Notes: generated by a model not told the origin, from the sequence alone. Shown: positions 8,341-16,661, numbered from the stretch's first letter. The stretch is 64,000 bases of DNA from Duganella phyllosphaerae (GCF_001758785.1 NZ_LROM01000147.1:62001-126000), one strand, 5' to 3'. Numbers and translations: made by a program.

Positions 8341-8913
8341 ATGCCTATTCACATCCGACGCTTAACTCCTGCGGACTCGGCAGCGTTCCAGTCGCTGCGC
8401 CTGTCCGGCCTGCGAGAAACCCCCAACGCCTTTACTTCCAGCTATGAAGAGGAATGCAATACGCCGCTGTCGGTGACGGAAGCGTATTTTGCGTCCGAAG
8501 CCGGCCGCAACCGTTTCGGCGCCTTCGATGGCGACCGCCTGGTGGGCATGGTGGGAGTGGGGCGCGAAGCGCAGATCAAGCTGCGCCACAAGGCCTTCAT
8601 CCGGGGCATGCAGGTCGATATGGCGTATCGCGGCACCGGCGTCGGACGCCAGCTGATGAACCAGGCCATGGAGTGTATTGCCACCATGGAGGGCGTGACC
8701 AAGGTCACGCTGGCGGTCACGGTCGGCAATGCCGCCGCGATCCACCTGTACGAGTCGCTGGGGTTCAAAGTGTATGGCCGCGAGCACTGCGCGCTGATCG
8801 TCGACGGCGTGCCGTACGACGATATTCTGATGGACAAGAAGCTGACCAATGAAAAAGACGAGAGCGATCTGCTCTCGTCGGTGGCATCGTCCGGCTTCGA
8901 CCAGACGATCTAG
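8341..8913 (+). CDS. GNAT family N-acetyltransferase
   Basis: A 190-residue acetyltransferase. The acetyl-CoA loop YRGTGVGRQLM lies at about residues 95-105, followed by the AIHLYESLGFKVYGRE strand-helix typical of the fold. The substrate cannot be predicted. About 25 C-terminal residues beyond the domain are acidic and probably disordered. The 20 bases before the ATG are pyrimidine-rich with no Shine-Dalgarno sequence, and an 11-bp inverted repeat ends just upstream. The message may therefore be leaderless or controlled by the repeat. The gene stands alone, converging on leuA with an 18-bp gap. Confidence 0.85.
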   Translation: MPIHIRRLTPADSAAFQSLRLSGLRETPNAFTSSYEEECNTPLSVTEAYFASEAGRNRFGAFDGDRLVGMVGVGREAQIKLRHKAFIRGMQVDMAYRGTGVGRQLMNQAMECIATMEGVTKVTLAVTVGNAAAIHLYESLGFKVYGREHCALIVDGVPYDDILMDKKLTNEKDESDLLSSVASSGFDQTI

Positions 8914-8931
8914 ACAATATTACCGGCCTGA

Positions 8932-10626
8932 TCAGGCAGCGATGGCGTCCTTGGCCTGCGCTGCCTCGATGGCATTGAGCTGGCGGTTCACCGCGCTCAG
9001 CACCGCCTTGAACGAGGCTGTCAGGATATTGCTGTCGGTGGCCGCGCCGAACAGGGTCGGGCCGTTGGCCAGGCGCAGTTCCACGTAGCATGCCGCCTTG
9101 GCGTTGGCGCCCGAGCCGATCGAGTGCTCGTGGTAGTCCATCAGCTTGATATCGAGGCCCAGCGCATCGACAAACGCGTCGATCGGACCGTTGCCGGCGC
9201 CCTTGAGCGACACGGCGGCATCGCGGTGGGCGAGGGCGATATCGATCTGCACCGGCTCGTCGCTGGTGGTGTCTTCCACCATCTTGTGCGACTGGTAGGC
9301 GTACGGCTGGTTCTGCTCGAAGTACTCGCGGCTGAAGATCTCGTAAATGCCGTCAGCAGTGATTTCCAGGCCGGTCTGGTCCGCCACGGCTTGCACTGCG
9401 CGCGAGAATTCGATTTGCAGGCGGCGCGGCAACACCAGGCCGTAGTCCTGTTCCAGCAAATAAGCCATGCCGCCCTTGCCCGACTGGCTGTTGACGCGGA
9501 TGACGGCGTCGTAGCTGCGGCCCAGGTCGGCCGGGTCGATCGGCAAGTACGGAATTTCCCACAGCGCGCCATCCTTCTGCTGCGCAAAGCCTTTTTTGAT
9601 CGCATCCTGGTGCGAGCCGGAGAAGGCCGTGAAGACCAGGTCGCCCACGTAAGGGTGGCGCGGGTGCACCGGCAACTGGTTGCATTCTTCCACGCACTTG
9701 CGCACTTCGTCGATGTCGGAGAAATCGAGGCCCGGGTGCACGCCTTGCGTGTACAGGTTGAGCGCCAGGGTGACCAGGTCGACGTTGCCGGTGCGCTCGC
9801 CGTTACCGAACAAACAGCCTTCGACGCGGTCGGCGCCAGCCATCACGGCCAGCTCGGCCGAAGCCACGGCGGTGCCGCGGTCGTTATGCGGGTGCACGCT
9901 GATGATCAGCGAATCACGGCGGGCCAGTTTGCGCGACATCCACTCGATCTGGTCGGCGTAGATATTGGGCGTGCTGCACTCGACCGTCGATGGCAGGTTG
10001 ATGATCATCTTGTTTTGCGGCGTCGGCTCCCAGATGGCGGTGACGGCGTCGCAGATATGCTTGGAGAAATCGAGCTCGGTGGTGGAGAACGATTCCGGCG
10101 TGTATTCGAAACCCCAGTCGGTTTGCGGGTGCTGCTTGATCAATTCCTTGACCAGCCTGGTGCCGGTGGTGGCGATGTTGGTGATTTCTTCACGCGACAT
10201 GCCGAACACCACCTTGCGGAACACCGGCGCCACCGAGTTGTACAGGTGAATGATGGCGCGCTTGGCGCCCACGGCCGATTCCACGGTGCGGCGAATCAGC
10301 TCGTCACGCGACTGGGTCAGCACGATGATGGTGACGTCGTCGGGAATGCGTTTTTCTTCCACCAGGCGGCGCACGAAATCGAAATCGGTTTGCGAGGCGG
10401 ACGGGAAGCCCACTTCGATTTCCTTGAGGCCCACCTTGATCAGGAGGTCGAAGAAGCGCAGCTTTTTCTCGATGCTCATCGGCTCGATCAGCGCCTGGTT
10501 GCCGTCGCGCAGGTCGGTGCTCATCCAGATCGGCGGCTTGCTGATCACGTTGTTGGGCCATTGACGATCCGACAACTGGATGGCGGGGAAGGCGCGATAT
10601 TTCGCTGCTGGGTTCTGCAACATCAT
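8932..10626 (-). CDS. leuA: 2-isopropylmalate synthase LeuA (type 2)
   Basis: This enzyme condenses acetyl-CoA with 2-oxoisovalerate, the committed step of leucine synthesis. The 564 residues match the long LeuA type 2 form. The N-terminal catalytic motif WMSTDLRDGNQAL (about residues 33-45) and the metal-binding HPHNDRGTA segment are intact. The C-terminal part has the leucine-sensing LeuA_dimer domain ending in NAIEAAQAKDA. I start at the first of two adjacent ATG codons (10626), which has a GGAG site 7 nt upstream. It is a single gene, not linked to leuBCD here. No leader peptide or T-box was recognised in the upstream region. Confidence 0.95.
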   Translation of the reverse strand: MMLQNPAAKYRAFPAIQLSDRQWPNNVISKPPIWMSTDLRDGNQALIEPMSIEKKLRFFDLLIKVGLKEIEVGFPSASQTDFDFVRRLVEEKRIPDDVTIIVLTQSRDELIRRTVESAVGAKRAIIHLYNSVAPVFRKVVFGMSREEITNIATTGTRLVKELIKQHPQTDWGFEYTPESFSTTELDFSKHICDAVTAIWEPTPQNKMIINLPSTVECSTPNIYADQIEWMSRKLARRDSLIISVHPHNDRGTAVASAELAVMAGADRVEGCLFGNGERTGNVDLVTLALNLYTQGVHPGLDFSDIDEVRKCVEECNQLPVHPRHPYVGDLVFTAFSGSHQDAIKKGFAQQKDGALWEIPYLPIDPADLGRSYDAVIRVNSQSGKGGMAYLLEQDYGLVLPRRLQIEFSRAVQAVADQTGLEITADGIYEIFSREYFEQNQPYAYQSHKMVEDTTSDEPVQIDIALAHRDAAVSLKGAGNGPIDAFVDALGLDIKLMDYHEHSIGSGANAKAACYVELRLANGPTLFGAATDSNILTASFKAVLSAVNRQLNAIEAAQAKDAIAA

Positions 10627-11009
10627 GGGGTGCTCCTGGGTCTCGAATGTTTGGAAAGTGCTGTGCCGGCGGATGGCTGGCGCGGTGTGGCGGGCGGCTG
10701 CCGGGCGGCCACGGAACGCTAGGCCAGGCAACCGATCGGTAGCTTCAGCAGTAGCTTAGCGAAAAAATCGCCGGTGCGGGATGGAGCATGGGTGGCCGGG
10801 GTCAACATCGGTGCAAACTTTCCTGGGTTTGGGAGACTGTGTGGCTTATGGCCGACACGGGTACAGCTGAAGCGCTTGATTAAGCGCGTGCTAGCAGGCG
10901 CGCCGCTAGCGATAGGGCGCTAGCGTACGGCAGCAGGAAAGCGGATAGGTGCAGATGCGAAGTCATGACCTAAATGTACGAGATTGCAAGCCCCGCTGTC
11001 AAGGATTTG
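10627..11009. other. Intergenic region upstream of leuA
   Basis: A 383-bp stretch without a convincing gene. It would hold the leuA promoter. Near 10885-10925 there are three closely spaced copies of a GCTAG-containing motif (GTGCTAGCAG, CCGCTAGCGA, GCGCTAGCGT), which could be protein-binding sites or chance. No RNA gene, terminator or leader peptide was identified. Confidence 0.4.
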
Positions 11010-11507
11010 TTACGCGGACTCGAACGAGAAGCCGGACGGGTAGTGGTGAAAGCCATCGAAATCCGCTTTGCCCATCGGCACCCCGGCCTGGCGCGCAATC
11101 GCATACACCATCGAATAATGGAAAAAGAAATTGGGCGCCGCGTACATCAGAAAATACTCGTCACTCTCGAGCGCCAGGCCAGCAAACCCGGCGGTCGTGG
11201 CGACAAGCGGCACTGGCGTGACAAAATCCGCATCGGGAATCGCCGCCAGGTAAGCGGCGGTGGCATCGAGCTGCGCGTGCACGCTGGCAAAACTGTCGTG
11301 GTCGGTGCTGAACGAGACGATCTCACGGCCGGCGAGCGGACAGGTGCTGCGCAAGGTAAATCCAATCGCCGTGCGCGCCTGCTGCAATAGCGGAAACATG
11401 GTGGGATGCAGGCGCCGGCTGCCCACGCCGGGGTCAAATTGCTCGGCCATCGTCAGCAGCTTCTTCAGCTGCGCCAGATAATGCAGAAACAACCTGGTCG
11501 TTAACAT
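11010..11507 (-). CDS. DUF1993 domain-containing protein
   Basis: A 165-residue protein of the DUF1993 family, a DinB-like four-helix fold of unknown function. Features are the N-terminal FLHYLAQLKKLLTMAEQF helix, LHPTMFPLLQQARTA, and the C-terminal NFFFHYSMVYAIARQAGVPMGKADFDG segment that marks the family. A second, more diverged family member lies at 35543-36052. It lies 30 nt downstream of the SDR gene on the same strand and may be cotranscribed with it. Some DinB-like proteins bind metal through histidines, but no function can be assigned here. Confidence 0.85.
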   Translation of the reverse strand: MLTTRLFLHYLAQLKKLLTMAEQFDPGVGSRRLHPTMFPLLQQARTAIGFTLRSTCPLAGREIVSFSTDHDSFASVHAQLDATAAYLAAIPDADFVTPVPLVATTAGFAGLALESDEYFLMYAAPNFFFHYSMVYAIARQAGVPMGKADFDGFHHYPSGFSFESA

Positions 11508-11537
11508 ACCTGCTCCTTGATTTTCCCAAAGCAGATA

Positions 11538-12323
11538 TTACAGCAGCAGGCCGCCGGACGCTTCGATGCGCTGGCCGGTGATCCAGCCGCTGCCATCGGT
11601 CAGCAGCGAGGCGGCGGTGGCGCCGATGTCTTCCGGTTGAGCGGTGCGGCCCAGCGCGGTCATCGAGGCCAGTTGCTGGTTCAGGGCGCTGTCGTCGCGC
11701 ACGGCGCCGCCCCCAAAGTCGGTTTCCACCGGGCCGGGGGCGATGGCGTTGACGCTGATGCCGCGCGCGCCCAGTTCCAGCGCCATGTAGCGCGTAAGTA
11801 CGTCGATGCCGCCCTTGGCCGACGCATAGGCGGCGTAGCCGGGGAAGGTGAAGCGCGCCAGGCCAGACGACGTGTTCAGGATGCGGCCGCCATCGGCAAT
11901 CAGCGGCAGCAGCTTTTGTGTGAGGAAGAATGTGCCCTTCAGGTGGGTATTGATCATCAGGTCGAACTGCTCTTCGGTGGTCTCGGCGAGCGAGGCATTG
12001 AGGCCGCCGCCTGCGTTGTTGACCAGGAAGTCGAACTGCTCGCGCTGCCAGTTGGCGGCCAGCGCGTCGCGTACCTGGACGGCAAAACCGGCGAAGCTTG
12101 TGGATGTGCCAACGTCTAGCTGGAGCGCCACGGCGCGGCGACCCAGCGATTGTAGTTCGGCCACCACGTCGACGGCCTGCGCGGCGCCATTCAGGTAGGT
12201 GATGATGACGTCAACACCCTGGCGCGCCAGGTGCAGCGCCGTGCTGCGGCCCAGGCCACGGTTGGCGCCGGTAATCAGCGCAATGCGTTGTGATGGGAGT
12301 TGGGTGGATGCGGTGCTGGTCAT
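11538..12323 (-). CDS. SDR family oxidoreductase
   Basis: A 261-residue classical short-chain dehydrogenase/reductase. The NAD(P)-binding TGANRGLG motif is near residue 17, NNAGGG near 95, and the catalytic YAAYASAKGG (Tyr-x3-Lys) near 165. The C-terminus ITGQRIEASGGLLL is typical. The ATG at 12323 follows a GAGGAA site; longer in-frame starts run into the divergent gene. A LysR-type regulator lies divergently 102 bp away, a common arrangement in which it controls the SDR gene. The substrate is unknown. Confidence 0.9.
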   Translation of the reverse strand: MTSTASTQLPSQRIALITGANRGLGRSTALHLARQGVDVIITYLNGAAQAVDVVAELQSLGRRAVALQLDVGTSTSFAGFAVQVRDALAANWQREQFDFLVNNAGGGLNASLAETTEEQFDLMINTHLKGTFFLTQKLLPLIADGGRILNTSSGLARFTFPGYAAYASAKGGIDVLTRYMALELGARGISVNAIAPGPVETDFGGGAVRDDSALNQQLASMTALGRTAQPEDIGATAASLLTDGSGWITGQRIEASGGLLL

Positions 12324-12337
12324 GGCAGTTCCTCGAA

Positions 12338-12358
12338 CAGTGAAAGAGGCGATCACTG
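12338..12358. promoter_or_regulatory. Inverted repeat in the SDR-LysR divergent region, candidate operator
   Basis: CAGTGA at 12338-12343 and TCACTG at 12353-12358 form a perfect 6-bp inverted repeat with 9 nt between, just upstream of the SDR start. A second perfect palindrome, AAACCGGTTT, lies at 12381-12390 closer to the LysR gene. LysR proteins usually bind such imperfect dyads in divergent promoters. No experimental support is available. Confidence 0.4.
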
Positions 12359-12425
12359 TAGCGTTCTGCTGGGAGCTGATAAACCGGTTTAAAATGAAAT
12401 GACTGTTTCCTGAGAAAGAACAATT

Positions 12426-13352
12426 GTGGACTTGTCCGAACTGAGAATTTTTTGCCGCGTGGCCGAACTGGGCAGTTTCACCCGGGCCGCGGAACAGCTG
12501 GGCATTGCCAAGGGCCGCGTTTCCACCGTGGTGCAGACGCTGGAAAGCAAGGTAGGTGGACGGCTGCTGCAACGCACTACGCGCAGCGTGCGGCTCACGC
12601 CGGAGGGAGAATTATTCCTGGTGCGCTGCAAGGAGTTGCTGACCGACGCCGAGCAGTTGCAGGGCATGTTCCAGCTGGCCGGCGGCGAGATACGGGGCCG
12701 GGTGCGCATCGACATGCCCAACCTGTTCGCCCAGGAGATGCTGATGCCGCACCTGCTGGCACTGCTGGCGGCCCACCCCCAGCTCGACCTGGGCATCAGT
12801 ACCAACGACCGCCGGGTGGACATGGTGCGCGAAGGCTTCGATGCGTTGATCAGGCTAGGCGCGCTGCCCGACTCCGACCTGGTGGCGCGGCCACTGGGCT
12901 CGCTGGCTATGGGCAACCTCGCCAGTCCAGCCTACCTGGCCGCATACGGCACGCCGCACACGCTGGCCGACTTGGCCGGCCACCGGCTGGTGTACTACGC
13001 CAACAACCTGCGCAACGAAGAAGCCGCGCTGCACTGCATGGTCGATGGCGTGCCGCAGGCGGTGCCGATGCGCAGCGCGCTGGCGGTGAATAACTCGGCG
13101 TTCATGCAGGCCGCGTGCCTGCATGGCCTGGGCATCATGCAGGGGGCGCTGGCCACCAACCGCCGGCTGATCGAGAGCGGGCAGTTGGTGGAGGTGCTGC
13201 CGGCGTCGCGTCTGCCGCCGGTGCCGGTGACGCTGCTGCTGCCGCAGCGCCGCCACCTGGCGCCGCGGGTGGAGATGGTGCTGAATTGGATTGCGCGCGT
13301 GATCCGGCCGTCGATGCAGGAGGTTCCGGCGACATCGCCGGTCCGCGTTTGA
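12426..13352 (+). CDS. LysR family transcriptional regulator
   Basis: A 308-residue LysR regulator. The N-terminal winged helix (LSELRIFCRVAELGSFTRAAEQLGIAKGRVSTVVQTLE) is followed by a periplasmic-binding-protein-like effector domain from about residue 90. The start is GTG at 12426, placed exactly where LysR proteins usually begin, with a purine-rich GAGAAAGAA upstream. It diverges from the SDR gene, its likely target, and may repress its own promoter. It converges on selD with only 4 nt between the stops. The effector is unknown. Confidence 0.9.
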   Translation: MDLSELRIFCRVAELGSFTRAAEQLGIAKGRVSTVVQTLESKVGGRLLQRTTRSVRLTPEGELFLVRCKELLTDAEQLQGMFQLAGGEIRGRVRIDMPNLFAQEMLMPHLLALLAAHPQLDLGISTNDRRVDMVREGFDALIRLGALPDSDLVARPLGSLAMGNLASPAYLAAYGTPHTLADLAGHRLVYYANNLRNEEAALHCMVDGVPQAVPMRSALAVNNSAFMQAACLHGLGIMQGALATNRRLIESGQLVEVLPASRLPPVPVTLLLPQRRHLAPRVEMVLNWIARVIRPSMQEVPATSPVRV

Positions 13353-13356
13353 CGGC

Positions 13357-14403
13357 CTAGGTCACCTTCACGCGTGGTACGCCGTCCGCCATGCGGCCAA
13401 TAACAGCCGCGTCGCCAAAGCCTTCGCGCGCAAACAGCGCCAGCACGTCAGCGACGCTGGACGCATCGCACGACACCAGCAGGCCGCCCGAGGTTTGCGG
13501 GTCGGTCAGCAGCGCGTGGCGCGCGGCGGAAATCGTCGGCGCCAGGTCGACGTCCTTGCCGTAGGCCTCCCAGTTGCGGCCCGACGCACCGGTGAAGTAG
13601 CCGTCGGCGGCCAGTTGCTCCACGCCCGGCAGCAGCGGAATTGCGTCCATGTCCAGCTGCGCCTCGAGCTTGGCGCCGCGCGCCAGCTCCAGCAGGTGGC
13701 CCAGCAAGCCGAAGCCGGTGACGTCGGTCATCGCGTGCACGCCGGCCATGTCGGACAGCGCCTTGCCTGGCTTGTTGAGCTTGGTGGTGTTGGCGATCAT
13801 GGCCGCATAGCCATCCGCATCGAGCTGGTCTTTCTTGAGCGCGGCCGACAGCACCCCCACGCCCAGCGGCTTGCCCAGGATGAGCACATCGCCGGCGCGC
13901 GCATCGGCGTTGCGCTTGATTTTCGACGGGTGGATCAGGCCCATCACCACCAGGCCGTAGATCGGCTCCACCGAATCGATGGTGTGGCCGCCGGCGATCG
14001 GAATGCCCGCTTCGGCGCAAATCGATTCGCCGCCCTTGATGATCTGGCCGATGGTCTCCACCGGCAGCTTATTGATCGGCATGCCGACCAGCGCCAGCGC
14101 CATGATCGGCGTGCCGCCCATTGCATACACGTCGGAGATGGCGTTGGTGGCGGCGATGCGGCCGAAGTCGTACGGGTCGTCGACGATGGGCATGAAGAAA
14201 TCGGTGGTGGCGATCAGCGCCTGCTCGTCGTTGAGCAGGTAGACGGCCGCATCGTCGGCGGTCTCGATCCCGACCAGCAGCTCTTTCGGCACCGGGAAGC
14301 CGCTGGAATTCTTGAGGATCTCGGACAGCACGCCGGGCGCGATCTTGCAGCCGCAGCCGCCGCCGTGCGAAAAGGAGGTCAGTTTGATAGCGTCGTTGCT
14401 CAT
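13357..14403 (-). CDS. selD: Selenide, water dikinase SelD / SenC
   Basis: This enzyme makes selenophosphate from selenide and ATP, the activated selenium donor. The 348-residue protein has the glycine-rich SHGGGCGCKIAP segment with Cys17 and Lys20 at the positions of the E. coli SelD catalytic residues; there is no selenocysteine codon. Also present are TTDFFMPIVDDPYDFGRIAATNAISDVYAMGG and the TDVTGFGLLGHLLE segment. It is coupled to senB by an ATGA overlap. In characterised selenoneine clusters the third gene, senC, is a SelD homologue, so I read this copy as SenC. It could also serve selenocysteine or selenouridine pathways elsewhere in the genome. Confidence 0.94.
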   Translation of the reverse strand: MSNDAIKLTSFSHGGGCGCKIAPGVLSEILKNSSGFPVPKELLVGIETADDAAVYLLNDEQALIATTDFFMPIVDDPYDFGRIAATNAISDVYAMGGTPIMALALVGMPINKLPVETIGQIIKGGESICAEAGIPIAGGHTIDSVEPIYGLVVMGLIHPSKIKRNADARAGDVLILGKPLGVGVLSAALKKDQLDADGYAAMIANTTKLNKPGKALSDMAGVHAMTDVTGFGLLGHLLELARGAKLEAQLDMDAIPLLPGVEQLAADGYFTGASGRNWEAYGKDVDLAPTISAARHALLTDPQTSGGLLVSCDASSVADVLALFAREGFGDAAVIGRMADGVPRVKVT

Positions 14404-15389
14404 GGATTGGTTCCTTGATGGGGGTTCAGCAGATTATCCACCAACTCGAGCAATGCTGCCCGCTCGGCCGCTGGCGCAAACAATGGCGCGCGCGCCGCGC
14501 ACTGGTCGCGCAGCCGCTGGTAGAAGTGGGGTTGTTCGATGGTGCGGTCGATCAGCCGCGCCAGCGCGGCGGCGTCGCCCGCCGGAAAATAGCCGGCGTA
14601 GTCGTCGCCCAGCATGCCGCGGTTGCCGTTGATGTCGCTTGCCAGCACCGGCACAGCGGCCGTTACCGCCTCGATGATGACGTTGGCGCCGCCCTCCATG
14701 TGCGAAGTGAGCGCCATTGCGTGGCAGCGTTTCAGACGCTGGCGGGTGGCCGCATGTTCCATGGCGCCCAGCCAGCGGTAGCGCGGCTGCTGCGCAGCGG
14801 TCGCTTGCGCGGCCTCGGCCAGCTCCGGTTCCAGCACGCCACCGATATGGACCAGGCGCGCGGCCGGTGCCTGCACCAGCGTTGCGGCGCGCATGAAGGT
14901 GAGCGGATCTTTTTCATGGCGCAGGTGGCCCACCATGGCGATGTCGAAGTGGCGCCGCGACGCGGCCGGCAGCGACTTGAGCGCGGGCGCGGACTGGTAG
15001 ATCACGTGGGCGCCGGCGCGCAGCGCTGCGGGCAGCAGCGTGCGGCCGGCCGGTTGCAGCAGCACCAGCGCGGTGGCCTGCATCAGCGAGCGCTGGGCGT
15101 CGGCATCGACCGCGATGTCGCGATACAGGTCGGTGCCGGTCAATAGCAGCAGGGAAGGGCGGTCGGGAAAGGCGCGCGTCCACGCATCGAGCGATGGCGC
15201 CGAGCGGCGCGCGTGCAGCGCGATCAGCAGGTCGGGTGGCGCCTCGGTGCTGGCGCCCGGCCACTGCTGCGCCAGCGTCACCCGGTAACGCGTGCGCAAA
15301 AACCGGGCCCAGCGGCTGGCGCTTTGCCAGTTGCCGTTGTTGGCGCCCGCCGCAGCGGGGCCGACGATCCAGATATGCTGTCGTGGCAT
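14400..15389 (-). CDS. senB: Selenosugar synthase SenB (glycosyltransferase-like)
   Basis: A 329-residue GT-B-type protein. SenB in described selenoneine pathways uses selenophosphate and a UDP-sugar to form a selenosugar. Visible features are the N-terminal NNGNWQSASRW segment (residues about 17-27), LLLTGTDLYRDI, FDIAMVGHLRHEKDPL at the domain junction, and the nucleotide-sugar EGGANVIIEAVTAAVPVLASDI segment with its E-x7-E spacing. The start at 15389 is 27 bp from the divergent senA start. Its stop overlaps selD. The assignment rests on this context together with the sequence; alone it would read as a group-4-like glycosyltransferase. Confidence 0.92.
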   Translation of the reverse strand: MPRQHIWIVGPAAAGANNGNWQSASRWARFLRTRYRVTLAQQWPGASTEAPPDLLIALHARRSAPSLDAWTRAFPDRPSLLLLTGTDLYRDIAVDADAQRSLMQATALVLLQPAGRTLLPAALRAGAHVIYQSAPALKSLPAASRRHFDIAMVGHLRHEKDPLTFMRAATLVQAPAARLVHIGGVLEPELAEAAQATAAQQPRYRWLGAMEHAATRQRLKRCHAMALTSHMEGGANVIIEAVTAAVPVLASDINGNRGMLGDDYAGYFPAGDAAALARLIDRTIEQPHFYQRLRDQCAARAPLFAPAAERAALLELVDNLLNPHQGTNP

Positions 15390-15404
15390 CAAAGATTTTC
15401 CCGT

Positions 15405-15410
15405 TACAAT
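15405..15410 (+). promoter_or_regulatory. Candidate -10 element of senA
   Basis: TACAAT lies 6 nt before the senA ATG, so transcription would start at or very near the A of the start codon. No Shine-Dalgarno sequence fits in the 27-bp gap, and no clear -35 is visible. A leaderless message is the simplest reading. Confidence 0.45.
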
Positions 15411-15416
15411 CGCCGC

Positions 15417-16631
15417 ATGAATACCAGCCCCTGTTCGTTTCGCACCGCCACGCCACAGCAGCTCGCGCAGTCGTTGAGACTGGCCCGCGATTATACGCTG
15501 CGGCTGTTCGACTGCTTTGCCGCCGCCGGCATGGATGCGCCCGCGCGCGTTCCGTACCTGCGCACGATTAATCCGCCGCTGTGGGAAATCGGCCACACCG
15601 CCTGGTTCGCCGAATGGTTCATCCTGCGCGAGGCCACGTCCAGCCACCCGGCCGATGGCAACGGCAACTGCCTGCTCACGCGCGGCGACGACTGGTTCGA
15701 TTCGGCGCTGGTGCCGCACCGCAGCCGCTGGACACTGGACTTGCCGCCTGCCGCGCAGCTGAAGACCTATTGTCACGAAGTGCTCGACCGGGTGCTCGAC
15801 AAGCTCGCGCGCGAACCGCACGACGATGCCGCGCTGTACCCGTACCGGCTGGCGCTGGCGCACGAAGACATGCACGGCGAAGCCTTGTACTACACCTTGC
15901 AGACGCTGGGGCTGGCCGCGCCGCACGACCTGCTGCCGACGAACTTTGAGCCAAAGCCGGGCTATGCGCCATCGGAGATCGGCTTCACCGGCGCGGCATT
16001 CGAGCTGGGTGCCCCGGCATCGGGGCCTGGTTTCGTGTTCGACAACGAACGCCAGCCGCACCGGTTCGACATCAAGCCGTTCGCCATCGACAGCACCCTG
16101 GTAACCAACGCCCAATTCGCCTCGTTCGTCGATGACGGCGGGTATGACAACCGACAGTTCTGGAACCAGGAAGGCGCCGCTTGGCTGCTGCGCCAGGACC
16201 GCAGCGCGCCACGCTACTGGCAACGCGATGGCGCCCAGTGGCGCACCGTGCGCTTCGGACAGTTGGCGGACCTCGACGGCGCCGAGCCGGTGCGGCACAT
16301 CACCCTGCACGAAGCACTGGCCTACTGTGCCTGGGCGGGACGGCGTTTGCCGACGGAGGCGGAATGGGAGTTCGCTGCGGTATCGGGCCACCCGGCGTTT
16401 CGCTGGGGCCAGTTGTGGGAGTGGACGGCGACGCCGTTCGAGCCTTACCCGGGCTTCGAGCCGGACCGCTACCGCGAGTATTCGCAGCCGTGGTTTTCCA
16501 GCCACCAGGTGCTGCGCGGCGCGTCGTTCGCCACGCCCGCGCGGTTTATCTCGCCGCGCTTTCGCAATTTTTACACGCCGGAGCGTGACGACATGTTCGT
16601 CGGTTTGCGCACCTGCGCCTTGCCGCGCTGA
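15417..16631 (+). CDS. senA: Selenoneine synthase SenA (EgtB-like)
   Basis: A 404-residue non-haem iron enzyme related to EgtB. SenA joins the SenB selenosugar to hercynine with oxygen, leading to selenoneine. The DinB-like N-terminal half has a His near 60 (IGHTAWFAEWFILRE) and HEDMHGE at about 149-155, the HxxxHxE iron site. The C-terminal FGE-like half has RRLPTEAEWEFAA, LWEWTATPFEPYPGFEPDRYREYSQPWF and a terminal FVGLRTCALPR. The ATG at 15417 matches the family start. It is divergent from senB and separate from egtB, from which it differs strongly in the FGE-like domain. The hercynine supplier egtD lies 9 kb upstream. Confidence 0.93.
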   Translation: MNTSPCSFRTATPQQLAQSLRLARDYTLRLFDCFAAAGMDAPARVPYLRTINPPLWEIGHTAWFAEWFILREATSSHPADGNGNCLLTRGDDWFDSALVPHRSRWTLDLPPAAQLKTYCHEVLDRVLDKLAREPHDDAALYPYRLALAHEDMHGEALYYTLQTLGLAAPHDLLPTNFEPKPGYAPSEIGFTGAAFELGAPASGPGFVFDNERQPHRFDIKPFAIDSTLVTNAQFASFVDDGGYDNRQFWNQEGAAWLLRQDRSAPRYWQRDGAQWRTVRFGQLADLDGAEPVRHITLHEALAYCAWAGRRLPTEAEWEFAAVSGHPAFRWGQLWEWTATPFEPYPGFEPDRYREYSQPWFSSHQVLRGASFATPARFISPRFRNFYTPERDDMFVGLRTCALPR

Positions 16632-16650
16632 GCGGCACGGCGCAGGTGCG
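16608..16650. terminator. Long hairpin spanning the senA stop, between convergent senA and maeB
   Basis: CGCACCTGCGCC at 16608-16619 pairs exactly with GGCGCAGGTGCG at 16639-16650. An inner GCCGC/GCGGC stem lies at 16622-16626 and 16632-16636. The left arm encodes the last residues of SenA. No T-run follows, so it may act as a bidirectional barrier or an mRNA 3' end. Confidence 0.55.
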
Positions 16651-16661
16651 ATAACGACAGC

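Noticed and set aside
10885..10925. GCTAG-containing repeats upstream of leuA as a defined operator
   Set aside because: The copies vary and have no fixed spacing; mentioned only in the intergenic entry.
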